DNA of 24,441 nt, from positions 1 through 24,441 of the forward strand of contig QXVZ01010536.1 in NCBI GenBank assembly GCA_008931825.1. The letters run 5' to 3'. Positions within the stretch are counted from its first letter, which is position 1; each line of letters opens with the position of its first letter. Origin of the DNA: Phallusia fumigata. Lineage: Eukaryota > Chordata > Ascidiacea > Phlebobranchia > Ascidiidae. The notes beneath the pieces are model-generated. The model worked only from the letters and a program-made list of their open reading frames with translations, was not told the origin of the DNA and made no database searches. Below, piece by piece: positions 1-10,488 of this stretch. The translations under genes were made by a program, and so were the position numbers.

Positions 1-29
1 AAAACATCTGATAAAGCTCTATGTCGGAT

Positions 30-2389
30 TTATTTCTCACCTTGGTAGTTGCCATTGAGCTGTTGGTATTGTGCGTACTGCATGTAACCTTGTCGCAACA
101 GGTCAGCAGTGTTGACCCCGTTGTAAGTGTACGGAGCTGATTCTATGTTGGGTAACCCTTGTTGGGGCACCATTTGCCGCTGGCTTTCTACTGCAGAAGA
201 TCTGCAAATAGACTTTGTTAAAACGTGTGCAGTTGTACCAAAAATTTGCGGACGATATTTGCAAGGTCTTGATTTAATTTATTGTGGACCTTCAGTGCAT
301 ACTTCATGCTAAAGACAACTTTGCGAACCAGTACCTATTTCTTGGTCTAGTGACGTGTTAGTTGTGTTATCATTTTAAAAACAAACCTTTTTCTGCCTGA
401 ACTCATAAGTATTTAGCATTAACTCAAAACCTGAGGCCGCGAAAGGCGAAGTGACATTCCACCAAATACTAAATCTGAATCTAGAAAAAGCTTTTGAGGT
501 CTTACCCATTGGTGGGACAATGCATCTTGGCTGGATTCCATCCTTCATTTGGGTCGCAATGCGTTTCGTCATCATATCGGTTTCTCTTCACACCTCCAGC
601 TCCTGCTCCTAGACGATGATTTATTGACTGGTGTTGTTCAAACTCTGGAGACTGGTTGTCCACCACCGTTTGAATCCCGATTTCATCCAGATCTTGGACT
701 ACTCCGGTTTTAAGGAGCTTCTTGATCTTAGAGCGTCGGTTCTGGAACCAGACTTTGACCTAGAAGGGTTAAATATTGGATTAATTTTGTAAAGGTGGAT
801 TGCATGAATAATAAAAAAGTATTTAGCTTTAAGACCCAAATTTTATGCATTCTAACACGCATTTTCAAAAAAATGTGAATTTGTGGGTGACTTTATACAG
901 GGAACTTTGAAACGCTATATACGTAAACATTCAAAAGAGTTTTAGTTTATTTCGCGCTCTTCGAGCAGGGGGTGGCGAAAGACCCTGGGGTCACCTTGTC
1001 AGCCACCCCTAACTTCGAGGCCGGTTAAGATGCACAAAAACAATCACAAGCATGTGAACGTAGACTTTGTTGAGGAAAAAGCAATTCAGAAAAACTAGAC
1101 TGTTTTCAATCTAATCCGTTGGGTTTTACCTGAGTTTGAGTCAATCCAAGATTGGCAGCCAGTCTTGCCCTCTCCGGCAACGCCAGATACTGGACCTTCT
1201 TGAAGTAGTTGTGGAGCTCTTGCAGCTGAAAGTTGGAGTACACAGTTCTCGGGTTTCGCTTCTTTTTGTTCTTCTTTCCTTCGCCAGCTGCATCAGCGTC
1301 ACCTGGTGACTGCTGTTCGTCAAAACCGCCGTCGCTAGTGGGCGAGATGGCGCCTGTGTCCGCTTCGTCCGTAAAGTGGCCGCTTTCGACAGGAGATAAT
1401 GGAGTAGTTGCGGAAGATGACGACTGTTCGATATCTAAAAATGGAAAACATATAAGTTTCAATGAGATATAGCGCTTCTGTGGAGCAAGATACTGCAAAT
1501 ACCTTATGTAACTACACTCAACTATTTTCCAGCTCTTAGCACTGTAGATTTAATTTCGGTATGTGTTTACGCTCTTTGCACTAGCACAAACCTTGTCCTT
1601 GGGTTGCAATTTCAGAACAAGTACCGGCGTTGTCGGGGATTGATGATATACTGGTTGGAGAGAGACGATCTGAAACCCAAGTTTTGTGTTAGGCAACAAG
1701 TTTAGCTGACCCAACCAACAATGTGGCAACACAACATAAATATCATGAGTATCATACGTTAAATGAGACATTAGCGTACCTGGAACATTTGAAAAACCAG
1801 TTGAGCTTGATACATCGTTGCCACCAATGTGGTCACTGTCCGGAGACGGCCTTGATTCCACTTCAGAAGTCTCATTTAAAGTCTCACTTTCAGGGGTAGT
1901 GGGCGGCGTTTCATTTGACGCAATCTGCAGCTGACCTAAAGCGTTTGAACCATATGCTCCCATATCGTACTTTGCAACATGTTCCTGGCCGGAGAACTGC
2001 TGCACTCTAGCGGATGTGTATGGTGCAGCGTCGTTGCCGTAAGGTGGCGGTGTAAGCAACGGGTTAATTGTGACGTTCGGTGGGACAAAGCCCATGTGCT
2101 GTTGTTGATGATGACTTGCTGCGTACTTCTGTGACCAACCATAGGGAAAGGCTGCGTAATTCTGTGCTTGTGGAAAGTACGGATTCTTGTAGATGTTTGC
2201 AAAGCTTCCATCGTATGCTGCGTTATTGTTTCCGTCCTCACATGGACTTTCAACGCCTTTTCTCGAATGTTCCTCAGGCAGGTAGTTAAACTTTCCATAC
2301 GTAGCTTGCTTGCCTTCAGCCTGATGATCGTAAGATTTCTCGACCTGAGCGTAGTCCAGCATGGGCTGCATTGCGACTTGAGCCGACAT
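30..2389 (-). CDS. Dlx: Dlx/Distal-less homeobox transcription factor, four exons
   Basis: Sequence-specific nuclear transcription factor of the Distal-less/Dlx class. Exons, read leftwards: 2389-1780, 1434-1130, 759-506, 201-30. Junction phases are 1, 0 and 2 and all keep frame, giving 446 residues if the TAA at 32-30 is the stop. The N-terminal 203 residues are rich in Tyr, Pro, Gln and Asn. An acidic Ser/Pro stretch and a lysine-rich segment (GKKNKKKR) precede the homeodomain (residues about 262-321). The C-terminal part is Gln/Tyr-rich. Homeodomain hallmarks are visible: R5, L16, F20, the QYLALPERA core, then WFQNRRSK. Introns are 345, 370 and 304 bp. The start has a long in-frame N-terminus and no upstream in-frame extension. 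The 3' end is uncertain: CAAG|GTGAGA at 41/40 is a good splice donor, so another exon may lie beyond the left edge. In the family, Dlx genes pattern ectoderm, neural border and forebrain, and often occur as convergent pairs, so a partner could lie off the left end. Confidence 0.93.
712..1261 (-). other. Dlx: Split homeobox of the Dlx gene
   Basis: Homeodomain residues 1-44 are encoded by 1261-1130 and residues 45-60 by 759-712. The 370-bp intron between them falls exactly between Q44 and V45, in phase 0, a classic homeobox intron position. The third helix carries V47, Q50, N51 and R53; Q50 and N51 predict a TAAT-core binding preference. The [15 protein letters not shown] junction and the QYLALPERA motif separate this from NK, Msx and Hox classes. 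V47 and R53 match the family; K22-V23 and I56 are less usual, consistent with fast tunicate evolution. Confidence 0.95.
968..1010. repeat. GC-rich nested inverted repeat in Dlx intron 2
   Basis: GGGGTGGC (969-976) pairs with GCCACCCC (1002-1009). Inside it GACCC (981-985) pairs with GGGTC (988-992). The element is conspicuously GC-rich in an AT-rich intron and could fold as a two-tier stem in the pre-mRNA. It could equally be a fragment of a dispersed repeat. Confidence 0.6.
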
Positions 2390-2430
2390 AGTGTGTTTTA
2401 AATCAAATTTATAGGCTGAAATTCAAAAGA
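2390..2430 (-). promoter_or_regulatory. Dlx 5' leader with a candidate 3' splice site (cis or spliced-leader)
   Basis: On the minus strand TTCTTTTGAATTTCAG ends at 2416, leaving a 26-nt leader before the ATG at 2389. It looks like a 3' splice acceptor. It could serve a 5'-UTR intron: a donor-like CAAG|GTAAAG lies upstream near 2540. It could also accept a trans-spliced leader, which tunicates are known to use. TATAAAT lies about 20 nt before the ATG, too close to act as a TATA box for this start codon. Confidence 0.45.
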
Positions 2431-2486
2431 ACTATTGTTTAGGCTAGACTAAAACCTTAAGCTGCCAAACCTTCTCTGCTTTTTTA

Positions 2487-2501
2487 TTGTTAAATTAACA
2501 A
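2487..2501. promoter_or_regulatory. Perfect 15-bp palindrome upstream of Dlx
   Basis: TTGTTAAATTAACAA reads the same on both strands around a central base, about 100 bp 5' of the Dlx start codon. It contains two TTAAC half-sites of the HNF1/Fox-like type, but spaced more tightly than the usual HNF1 palindrome. The factor is not identified. Confidence 0.4.
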
Positions 2502-2890
2502 CAAATAATTATAACGAAGTTTCTGCCTATTGCACTTTACCTTGCACTCGTTTCTAAAAACTTTACACCTTATCATGTTGTAAATGCGGTATATTTATTT
2601 CTAACCAAAACATTAGGTGAATGTCCCTGCACCGAAACACAGCTGTCGTTGTCGTCACCACTGCTGCTCACAAATGATTTCACTCTCAACAAGCCACTGC
2701 TGTTTTATGCAGGTGGCATTCAAGACGAAGACAATAAGCACAAGGCTGTGATCCCTTGCTCCACTACCAACCTGAAGAGTCGGCGCTTTTTTGCTGCCAG
2801 GCGACTTAATCCCTTAGGCCAAACGCACGAGGTGCATGAATAAACTGGCGCCCTTGGCTAGCGCCGCAAAGGTCCCGATACGAAGAAATT

Positions 2891-2963
2891 CATTGTCGGC
2901 AGTGCAAAGGCAAGCGCGTCTCATTGTTGGCCATTGTTTCAACGCGCGAGCACGATGCATTGT
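2891..2963. promoter_or_regulatory. Cluster of four CATTGT (Sox-type) sites upstream of Dlx
   Basis: CATTGT, the core recognised by Sox HMG domains (ACAATG on the other strand), occurs at 2891, 2922, 2932 and 2958. That is four copies in 73 bp, where well under one is expected. It lies about 0.5 kb 5' of the Dlx start and is a candidate ectodermal or neural enhancer. Confidence 0.4.
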
Positions 2964-4121
2964 TGTTGTTGCAAGGTGAGGAACAAAAGACGGCGAATTG
3001 GAAATCGCAAGGTAAGATTTTGTTTGCTTTGCTCCCTTAACGTTCATGGTCCTATTGTGGTTGGTGTTTGTGTTTGTGTAAATGATTGTGTTTGCATTTG
3101 CAGCTGATATTGTTTGTGTTTTGTCAGCATGTGCAAATGTTTGAACTGCATCCCCTGACAAAATGTTTGCTTTGCCTGATGTGAACTAAGTCCAGCCATT
3201 CAATTGTAAAAACATGAAGTCACTTATACACACAAAATAACTATGTCTTTAAACGACCAAGGTTTCCCAATACATGACAGTTGCTTTCAAACAGAGCTCA
3301 TGAAATGATCAGGTTGTACAGCAAAAACATGATACAGTTTGATGGTTTTCCTTTAAAGATATTTAAACAAATCAAACAATATAAAATGAACATACAGACA
3401 TCAAATTGTTAATGGCAAAAACAATTACGTGTGTTTGGAGACATTTTTATGCTTTCATTAGACTAATATGGATTTGGTACCGTGACTATTACCACCTAAA
3501 ACACAGTAGTCACACTTCGTACCTCCCAGTAACCTTATCGGCGTTGCAGCATGAGATAAAGTTGTAATGAACCTTGTTAATCTACGATTATATAAACCAG
3601 CGCAAAGAAAGATAAGGCAAACAGACTGTGGTTATGTCATGTAGACCAGTCGCGTTATGTTGTTGTGTTTTTTCGTAGGGATATTTGTAATTGCATATTT
3701 CGGCTAGGGAGCCTGACAGAAACAAGTTTTTTTAGTGGTGTGATGTGAAGATTTTGTAAAATATTTTTTTGAGAACTGAATTATGCGGCCAGCACATGGT
3801 ACCAACTATAAAACAATGACATTCTGTTTATATACTTAAATGTGTTATGTTTGGGATCCGATCAATAGGATGCGGGTCTTGTTGGGAATTTGCGCACCAA
3901 ATGTGGAATGTAAAGATGCTTTCACTTAACCGTTCAGGTAGGCTACATTATGTTTGTTTTCAAATCTGAGTTGTGTGTGTTGGATAAGCTGAAGTGCATG
4001 TCAAATCATCACAGAGGGCACAAATTTATTACTGAGCCATCTCCCGCATGACAAATGTTTCAAATCAGACCGTGCATGTATGTTGGTTCACGTAGCTAGA
4101 CAAATCCGATGAGAATTAGGT

Positions 4122-4379
4122 TCATAAAGCATTTGCTCTTGTAATCCAGTTTGCCACAATGCATCTCCCGCACTCACCTGCACGCGTTAACATACTTTTA
4201 CCTTTGGTAGGCGACACATTAAACGCTGTGGCACATAATTGTCGGGTGCATTTACGCGAAATGCAGGGCGTTCCTGCGTACACTTCAATAGGGAGTCCTT
4301 TTTTCTTCAAGCCGATGCCAATGCTTGATAAGAATTTGCGTGGATTTTCGTTGGAGGTTGGCTCTTCAGCGCCCCACAT
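4122..4379 (-). CDS. Candidate cysteine-peptide exon (possible third paralogue), unresolved
   Basis: Open frame of 85 codons, richer in GC than its surroundings, ending at a TGA. It contains three cysteines spaced C-X4-C-X4-C, the spacing seen in gene B (22505-23574), then a short basic SPTKGK stretch, then GRCIVA near the end. The first basic stretch, LKKKG, lies before the cysteines. Consensus donors sit inside it (CAG|GTGAGT at 4178/4177) and just upstream (CAG|GTAAGT at 4465/4464), and AAAG|GTAA occurs at the position matching the end of gene A's third exon. I could not find a signal-peptide exon upstream, and the plus strand is also open here, so this may be a partial or decayed copy, or chance. 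Confidence 0.3.
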   Translation of the reverse strand: MWGAEEPTSNENPRKFLSSIGIGLKKKGLPIEVYAGTPCISRKCTRQLCATAFNVSPTKGKSMLTRAGECGRCIVANWITRANAL

Positions 4380-5593
4380 TCGAAACTATTGTTTTGTGCG
4401 CGCCTTGCATTGTCCACCTACGTGCGGCCGCGACAATCGGATTATAACTCATAAATCTACTTACCTGCTATAATCCCGTTAAGGTGTTGCAAGCACGCGT
4501 GGCTAATACTCATCGATTTTAAAATGTATTTTTTGACATATTTGAAACGGACCTCTATAACCCGGTATTGGCAATAGATATTCCAACAATAGCGACACCG
4601 ATATTGGCGAAAAAATTTTTTTAGCGTGTTTGTAGTATGTTATATTGATCATTAATATTGATAGTATTTAATTTGTAAAATACTTTTAACCCTGCCAACG
4701 CAAATTCGGTGGTAGCGTGGTTGCAGAGGTTTTGACTGCCAAAGTTGTAATGCTAAAGGTCTAAGCAAACTCTAAAATTTTTTCTCAGTACTTCTGTGGT
4801 TACCGCAACAGATTTTGCAAATTCTGCCGCACCAAACTAAATGCTAGGACGAAATGGGTTTTATTTTTGAGATAAGAAAATTGCAGACGTTGATTCGTTG
4901 AGTTGGAGTTGATTTTGTGAATTTTTTTAACTGAGAGCCATGTACCTTTTCCGGTTGCTGCTAATCCAATTCGCGTGTTATTAAACGAGACCAATGAATT
5001 TAAAAAAATATTGTTGCATTAATTATGTTACTTTAACAGTTACACAGGCGGTCTGTTTATCAAGCACTAACTTTTCCCAAACGTAATTGTTTCAATATTT
5101 GTGTAAATATTGTTAAAAAATTATCCCTCATTATTTCATGATACATATAAAACTCTAAACTTATCCGTATTTCATCGTAGAACGCAGAAGACAACGACTA
5201 ACCACATGTGTGAAAATAAGTGAGATACAAGGTAAACTATTTATACCTTAATTTGGAAGTGTAATATCACATACGTTTCCCATCACAACTTAACCTCAGA
5301 AACAAATTTTCCAAACACAGTAATACCATCACATTGAAGACTTTTTATTTCGGAAAAAAGACATCACAGCCAAACGACACAGGTCTTGGCACGAACGTGA
5401 TATATTGCAAGTAAACAAATTTGCACTGGTGCTTTGCACCCAACACCCAAGCATGTATTTTACCATTGAAAATAGCCATATGACACCGCCGCCACCTTAG
5501 TTACATCTACTTTGTCATTGCACTTGAGATTAGGCAAAAAAGGACGGACTCAAAGAACAAAATACATCGGGCAGATGCAGATATGGCTACAGC

Positions 5594-5677
5594 TTATAGG
5601 CACCAAGTTTCGGATTTGTTGCTGACAGTGACTTTTAAATGGTTGATATTACACAGTAAACAATAACTTTTTAAAGA
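5594..5677 (-). other. Weak candidate terminal exon with three cysteines
   Basis: A strong acceptor (CCCCTTTTCCGCCGCAG) on the minus strand is followed in phase 0 by 27 codons and TAA. The peptide has C-X2-C near its start and one Cys before the end. The acceptor resembles that of the last exon of gene B. No matching upstream exons were found, so chance is quite possible. Confidence 0.15.
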
Positions 5678-6518
5678 CTGCGGCGGAAAAGGGGCAATGA
5701 ATTGCGCTTAGTTCAGCGTTTTAGAGCATAACAATGTTCAGCATATATGCCTTGAAGGCGTAATTTAATGCACATATATTTGTTGTTTTACATTTACAAA
5801 TACTTTGTACATAATGTGGTATATACATTTAAAAAGCGACAAAAATTCGGTAGCTGCCCTTATATACATGTGTTAGCTATAATTGCGAGTTGCGTTATTC
5901 TACAGCAAAGTTTTGACACATTTTTGCTTTTATTTCCATGGGGACAAGATATAAAAGCGACACATGTAATGCGATGAAAGCATGCAATAACTATTGGCAT
6001 TGGTCTGTTTGTCTCTAGTTTATGTTTGCAGCTAACATACCCTGTAATGTGTATTACTCTAAACACAAGTAGATTGTGGTGGCAAGTATTTTGAAGACAG
6101 TTTAACCACTAGTTTATAACCCGACTATTGTAAGTACTTTTTGGTGTTGTTTGATTGAAAGGATTCTCTGTGGTCGTGTATGGGATTTTGTTCTATTTTG
6201 TGTCCAACACAGAGATATTCGAAGCTTATTTAAAAATTTTGTTACGTAACCAAACATTGATCAAAGAAACGTTGAAGTCAGCAGTGGGTTAATTGTCATC
6301 TTTTATACTGTATGTCCGTCTGCAGTTGCTAGGCGGGGAAGCGAGTTTTTGCAACGTGAAAGCAATGTGCATAGCCGTGGTAGTCTCGTACCAAAGTGAT
6401 CAAACAGCTCAGCCTTAAGCTTATGTACAAGAAACGTAGCATGGCTTGATACAGTGGTTAGCTATTGATTACAAATGTTAGTCTACAGTAGTGGCGATTT
6501 GTCTTAGCGCGACTTCAT

Positions 6519-6543
6519 TGACGTCAGTGTCTTGGTGACGTCA
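6519..6543. promoter_or_regulatory. Pair of perfect CRE palindromes (TGACGTCA)
   Basis: TGACGTCA occurs at 6519-6526 and 6536-6543, 17 bp start to start. Just beyond lie GTTGCCA twice (RFX half-site-like) and CCGCCCAC (GC-box-like), up to about 6590. This is a CpG-bearing island in AT-rich DNA and looks like a CREB/ATF-responsive promoter or enhancer. No adjacent gene was recognised. Confidence 0.45.
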
Positions 6544-8897
6544 TCCGTTGCCACAGGCGTACTGGTCCCGCCCACGGTTGCCATGCGGATCCCGAATATG
6601 AATGAAATCTGTAATAATAGAGGAAAATGTTGTCAGTGATTGGTACGAAATATGACTTTGGTCTCAAGGAAAAAAGAGCCGCTTTGCCAACACAAAAGGG
6701 TTCGAAACACTGTTAAAATACATGCTTTAAAACCTTTACCTGTCACCAAGGTATCACATTCTATTTTCATGCACAATAGCAAATAAAATCTTTACCGATA
6801 AATCTGTCAGAAAGAATTTGCCGCGAGACGGCGCTGCTGAGTGGGTTTCCCACATAGCGGAGGAGGACTGGCGTTGTTGACGCTTCGGAAACTGTTAATT
6901 CGAAAATGCGAGCAGGCGAAAAAGAAAAAACGTCCACCCTACATTTCCGAATAAACAGTTACAAGCTGACGGCGCTTTAGATTTAAAAGCTGTCGTTTTC
7001 TACCGTAGTACCTGTGCTTTCGCTTATTCGTTGTTTTCTGGCAAAATCTGTCTTTTCTTAATGGTCACCTCATGTAGCCGGTTCAGAGTTGTGGGCGGTT
7101 TGCGTTTTCGGTTTGCTCATAAACCAAGCGATACAAAAAAGTTGAGGAAGACTGATTTTTTGTTCGTTGCAAAAAGTGAATTAAAAGCGTTTTGTGATCG
7201 ATATAAGTTAATATAAGCGTTTTGGGTTTTAACACTGTTGGCTTGTCAGCGCTTGTCTTGATTTGAATACTGATTACATATGCGTGGGCCGATATATAGT
7301 TGTGGCATAAAACCATATTAGTGTGCTACATCAACCGAAGTTAGCTCGTGTTTCTGCAGCTAACCTAGTCGATGAAGCATTCTACCGTGGCTGTATACGA
7401 TAAATTACTTTAATATTGCAACTTTAGGCCCTGGTTTTCCCCTTTAAAACCCGGTTTATACGTAATTATGTGTGCACTAGAATTACTGGAAGCCCGTAAA
7501 AGGGCGTTTTTTACGCTTAAATGAACAGGTGATTCATGCACTTGTTGACTTGTTTCGCGTGTTTATCTTTGACGTCTTTTTGTTACGTTAGAGTCTACAA
7601 ATGTGTGTCATGCATTAAATTTTCAGTTAAAACCACCACCGACTAACAAGCATCAAATCTAAATTACTTTTGAAACTTTTTGGTCTTCTTTAAATGTGAC
7701 GAAGAATATGGAAAAAAAGTTGCGCAATTTAGGTTTTGCGATTTTCTTTGACAACGTGTCCGATTGTGGTTCACGTGACGTAGTTCAGGGTTGCGATTGG
7801 GTAATTTTTGATCAGGTGATGCATCACAATTCGGAGCGCAAATCATCATAACGTCAGCGTTATTTGTTTTCAAATTGAATTTTAGGAGCTAAAACTTTCT
7901 TTAAAGTAAAACCGAACAGATTTTATTTGTTTTTGATAGTTTTTTAATAAAGCCATTGTTACTTCCGCCACCTCACCAATGAATCTATTAACATACTTGG
8001 GTAAATCTTGATGTTGTTCGTCGGCCAGTTTCTATGTAACAGGTTTTTATGGTCAAGCTTTGATCGTTAACAGTTAAACCTTCGCCAACAGATTACGTCA
8101 CCGCTAGGATCAGTATTGCGATTGGCCAGTTTGTGATCACGTGGTTGTTCACATACGGGTAACAGCTTGTCATCATTTGTTAAGCCCACCACCGACAGAA
8201 AACGAATTCGGCAATATTGGAAATGGTTTTAGGAATTTATTTTTGGCCAAAAGTTTTAAATTTAAGTATTTGGCTTGCAACACAAAATATTGGGTCATGT
8301 TAGCGTGAAAGTCTTGGTTGTAGCTTAAACCTCTTAGTTGAAATTCGTTTTTCCGTTCCACCAAACCCGTCACCAACTCTACACCGACTACCATTTATCG
8401 AAAATTCTTACCTGCAATTATGCACATTCAATTGATGTTTCTCTAGCAAATAAAAAAACACACGATAAGTTGTTCTGTGCTCAAAATGTCATAATCGGTT
8501 CAAAATGAAATCTAACTATTCAGACCTATCATTGAACTTTCATTCGTTTTTTCATCAATCTTTTCAACTGGGTCAGTGTGTCATCATTATCTCAAACCGT
8601 ATTCAACTCTATCCCTCCACCAATGCACCTAGCACCTGAAACACACCTTTGCGACACTGAGCTTCTCAGCTATTGTCCGCACCTCGTGAAGGCAACGGAT
8701 GACCGGTATACCACGGGAAACCATTACATCCCACCTTTCTGTATCTATTCAGACAAGAGATATCACGAAGAGATTTAGGAGTCGTCGTTTTGCTTCAGTA
8801 AACCGCCTTACTTGGCTGAACATTTTTTCCGCTAGCTCTTAGCGCTGTTCAGACCAAGCAATGGGTAAAACGCAGTCACCACGACGCCAGTATTACT

Positions 8898-9655
8898 TTG
8901 TACTGGCTCGCTCCAGTTAAGCGTGAAGCTGTATGCTGTCATCATTTTCTTTCTAGTTACACGGTTACCGGGGACATTTATTTCACTTATAATTGAAAAG
9001 AATTGTGTCTGTTTAGGTAAATACAGTTGCAAAGACTATGTTTTTCTCACTTTAAAATTTCTTTTCTCAACAAAAAAAACTTGGCCCAAAATTGAGTTTG
9101 TCGTTTTTGATTTAAGACTCGGTATATGAATTCAGTATCTAAACCTGCAACAAAATTTGCTGTTATCGTAAAAAACAACCGTACTTTGACCGAAGCGTTC
9201 CGACATTAGCCTGTCGCAGGTTGTGTCTTCATTTGCTTCAACTTCGCTTTTTGCCAGTCGAGTATGAGGATAAAATTTACCAATATCACATTTTGCACTT
9301 AAAGCCTGTTTACAAAATGAAGTTAAAACCTTTAAAAAGATTTTAGGGATGTCTCGATTGTCTTTAGGATAGTTATGAATTAGTATGGCGTTCAACGGCG
9401 TAGACGTAATGATTAACTAACTGTAAAAACATTTCAAATTAGCTTCGGTTAAAATAACAATGAAACAGCGAAAAAATTACCGTTACTCAAACTTGTCACC
9501 TAAAATCGCATTTAGACCAAGTTTTTAGTTTTCTACGGGTTGCAAGCCCCTCACCTACTGTATAACTTCACACAAAAGTCTCTAAACCTTTGAATCACAA
9601 GGCTCTTATTTTAGTCCAAAGTAGCGATTTTTTCTCGCAACCGGCGCTGACAATA
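8898..9655. repeat. Duplicated block A, copy 1 (probable unmerged haplotype)
   Basis: This 758-bp segment is repeated at 9734-10488 with about 30 mismatches and a few 1-bp indels (about 4%). The copies match end to end and the second is bounded by N at 9733 and 10489. The short open frames inside do not look conserved: differences between the copies mostly change amino acids and shift the frame, so I call it noncoding. Confidence 0.85.
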
Positions 9656-9733
9656 GATGAGCAGAAGTGGCGAAGATTTGATTACACCTCTGACGCAGCG
9701 ACTTCCATTCAAGAGCGAGTGTTTGGGTAACAN

Positions 9734-10488
9734 TTGTACTGGCTCGCTCCAGTTAAGCGTGAAGCTGTATGCTTTCATCATTTTCTTTTTAGTTACACGA
9801 TTACTGGGGACATTTATTTCACTTATAATTGAAGAGAAATGTGTCTGTTTGGGTAAATACAGTTACAAAGACTATGTTTTTCTCACTTTAAAATTTCTTT
9901 TCTTAACAAAAAAAATTGGCCCAAAATTGAGTTTGTCGTTTTCGATAAAAACTCGGTATAGGAATTCAGTATCTAAACCTGCAACAAAATTTGCTGTTAT
10001 CGTAAAAAACAAACGTACTTTGACCGAAGCTTTCCGACATTCGCCTGTCGCGGGTTGTGTCTTCATTTGCTTCAACTTCGCTTTTTGCCAGTCGAGTATG
10101 AGGATAAAATTTACCAATATCACATTTTGCACTTAAAGTCTGTTAACAAAATGAAGTTAAAACCTTTAAAAAGATTTTAGGGATGTCTCGATTGCCTTTA
10201 GGGTAGTTATGAATTAGTATGGCGTACAACGGCGTAGACGTAATGATTAACTAACTGTAAAAACATTTCGATTAGCTTCGGTTAAAATAACAATGAAATA
10301 GCGAAAAAATTACCGTTACTCAAAATCGTCACCTAAAATCGCATTTAGACCAAGTTTTTAGTTTTCCACGGGTTGCAAGCCCCTCACCTACTGTATAACT
10401 TCACACAAAAGTCTCAAAACCTTTGAATCACAAGGCTCTTATTTTAGTCCAAAGTGGCGATTTTTTCTCGCAACCGGCGCTGACAATA
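9734..10488. repeat. Duplicated block A, copy 2, flanked by N on both sides
   Basis: Near-identical to 8898-9655 and inserted between single unknown bases at 9733 and 10489. The 77 bp between the copies (9656-9732) are unique. The simplest reading is an alternative-allele contig placed in a scaffold gap, so the real chromosome probably has one copy. Confidence 0.85.

Larger units (their letters stand above)
2431..4121. other. Dlx 5' flanking DNA, no gene supported
   Basis: This holds the palindrome and Sox-site cluster listed separately, a TG/TTTG-rich low-complexity stretch at about 3057-3121, and two donor-like plus-strand sites (CAAG|GTGAGG near 2977 and CAAG|GTAAGA near 3007) with no convincing partner exon. 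From 3130 to 4120 the sequence is plain AT-rich DNA. It is most likely the cis-regulatory region of Dlx. Confidence 0.5.
4380..8897. other. Long AT-rich intergenic stretch, no gene supported
   Basis: No frame-consistent exon chain was found. Points of note are a perfect minus-strand donor at 4465/4464, the candidate terminal exon at 5594-5677, the CRE pair at 6519-6543, CACGTG at 7772 and 8138, and a minus-strand 31-nt exon-like segment at about 8411-8441. The latter has acceptor TTTTTTTATTTGCTAG and donor GCAG|GTAAGA, and only one of its three frames is open. Confidence 0.4.

Noticed and set aside
2649..2843. 64-codon plus-strand open frame ending at GAATAAAC
   Set aside because: It sits in the Dlx 5' flank, has no recognisable domain, and a terminal exon here would need upstream exons overlapping Dlx.
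8923..9129. Hydrophobic plus-strand open frame, repeated in the second copy of block A (9750 onwards)
   Set aside because: It lacks an ATG. Between the two alleles most differences change the amino acid and indels shift the frame, so there is no sign of coding constraint.
9657..10136. 159-codon plus-strand open frame
   Set aside because: It spans the N at 9733 and depends on the artefactual join with block A copy 2.
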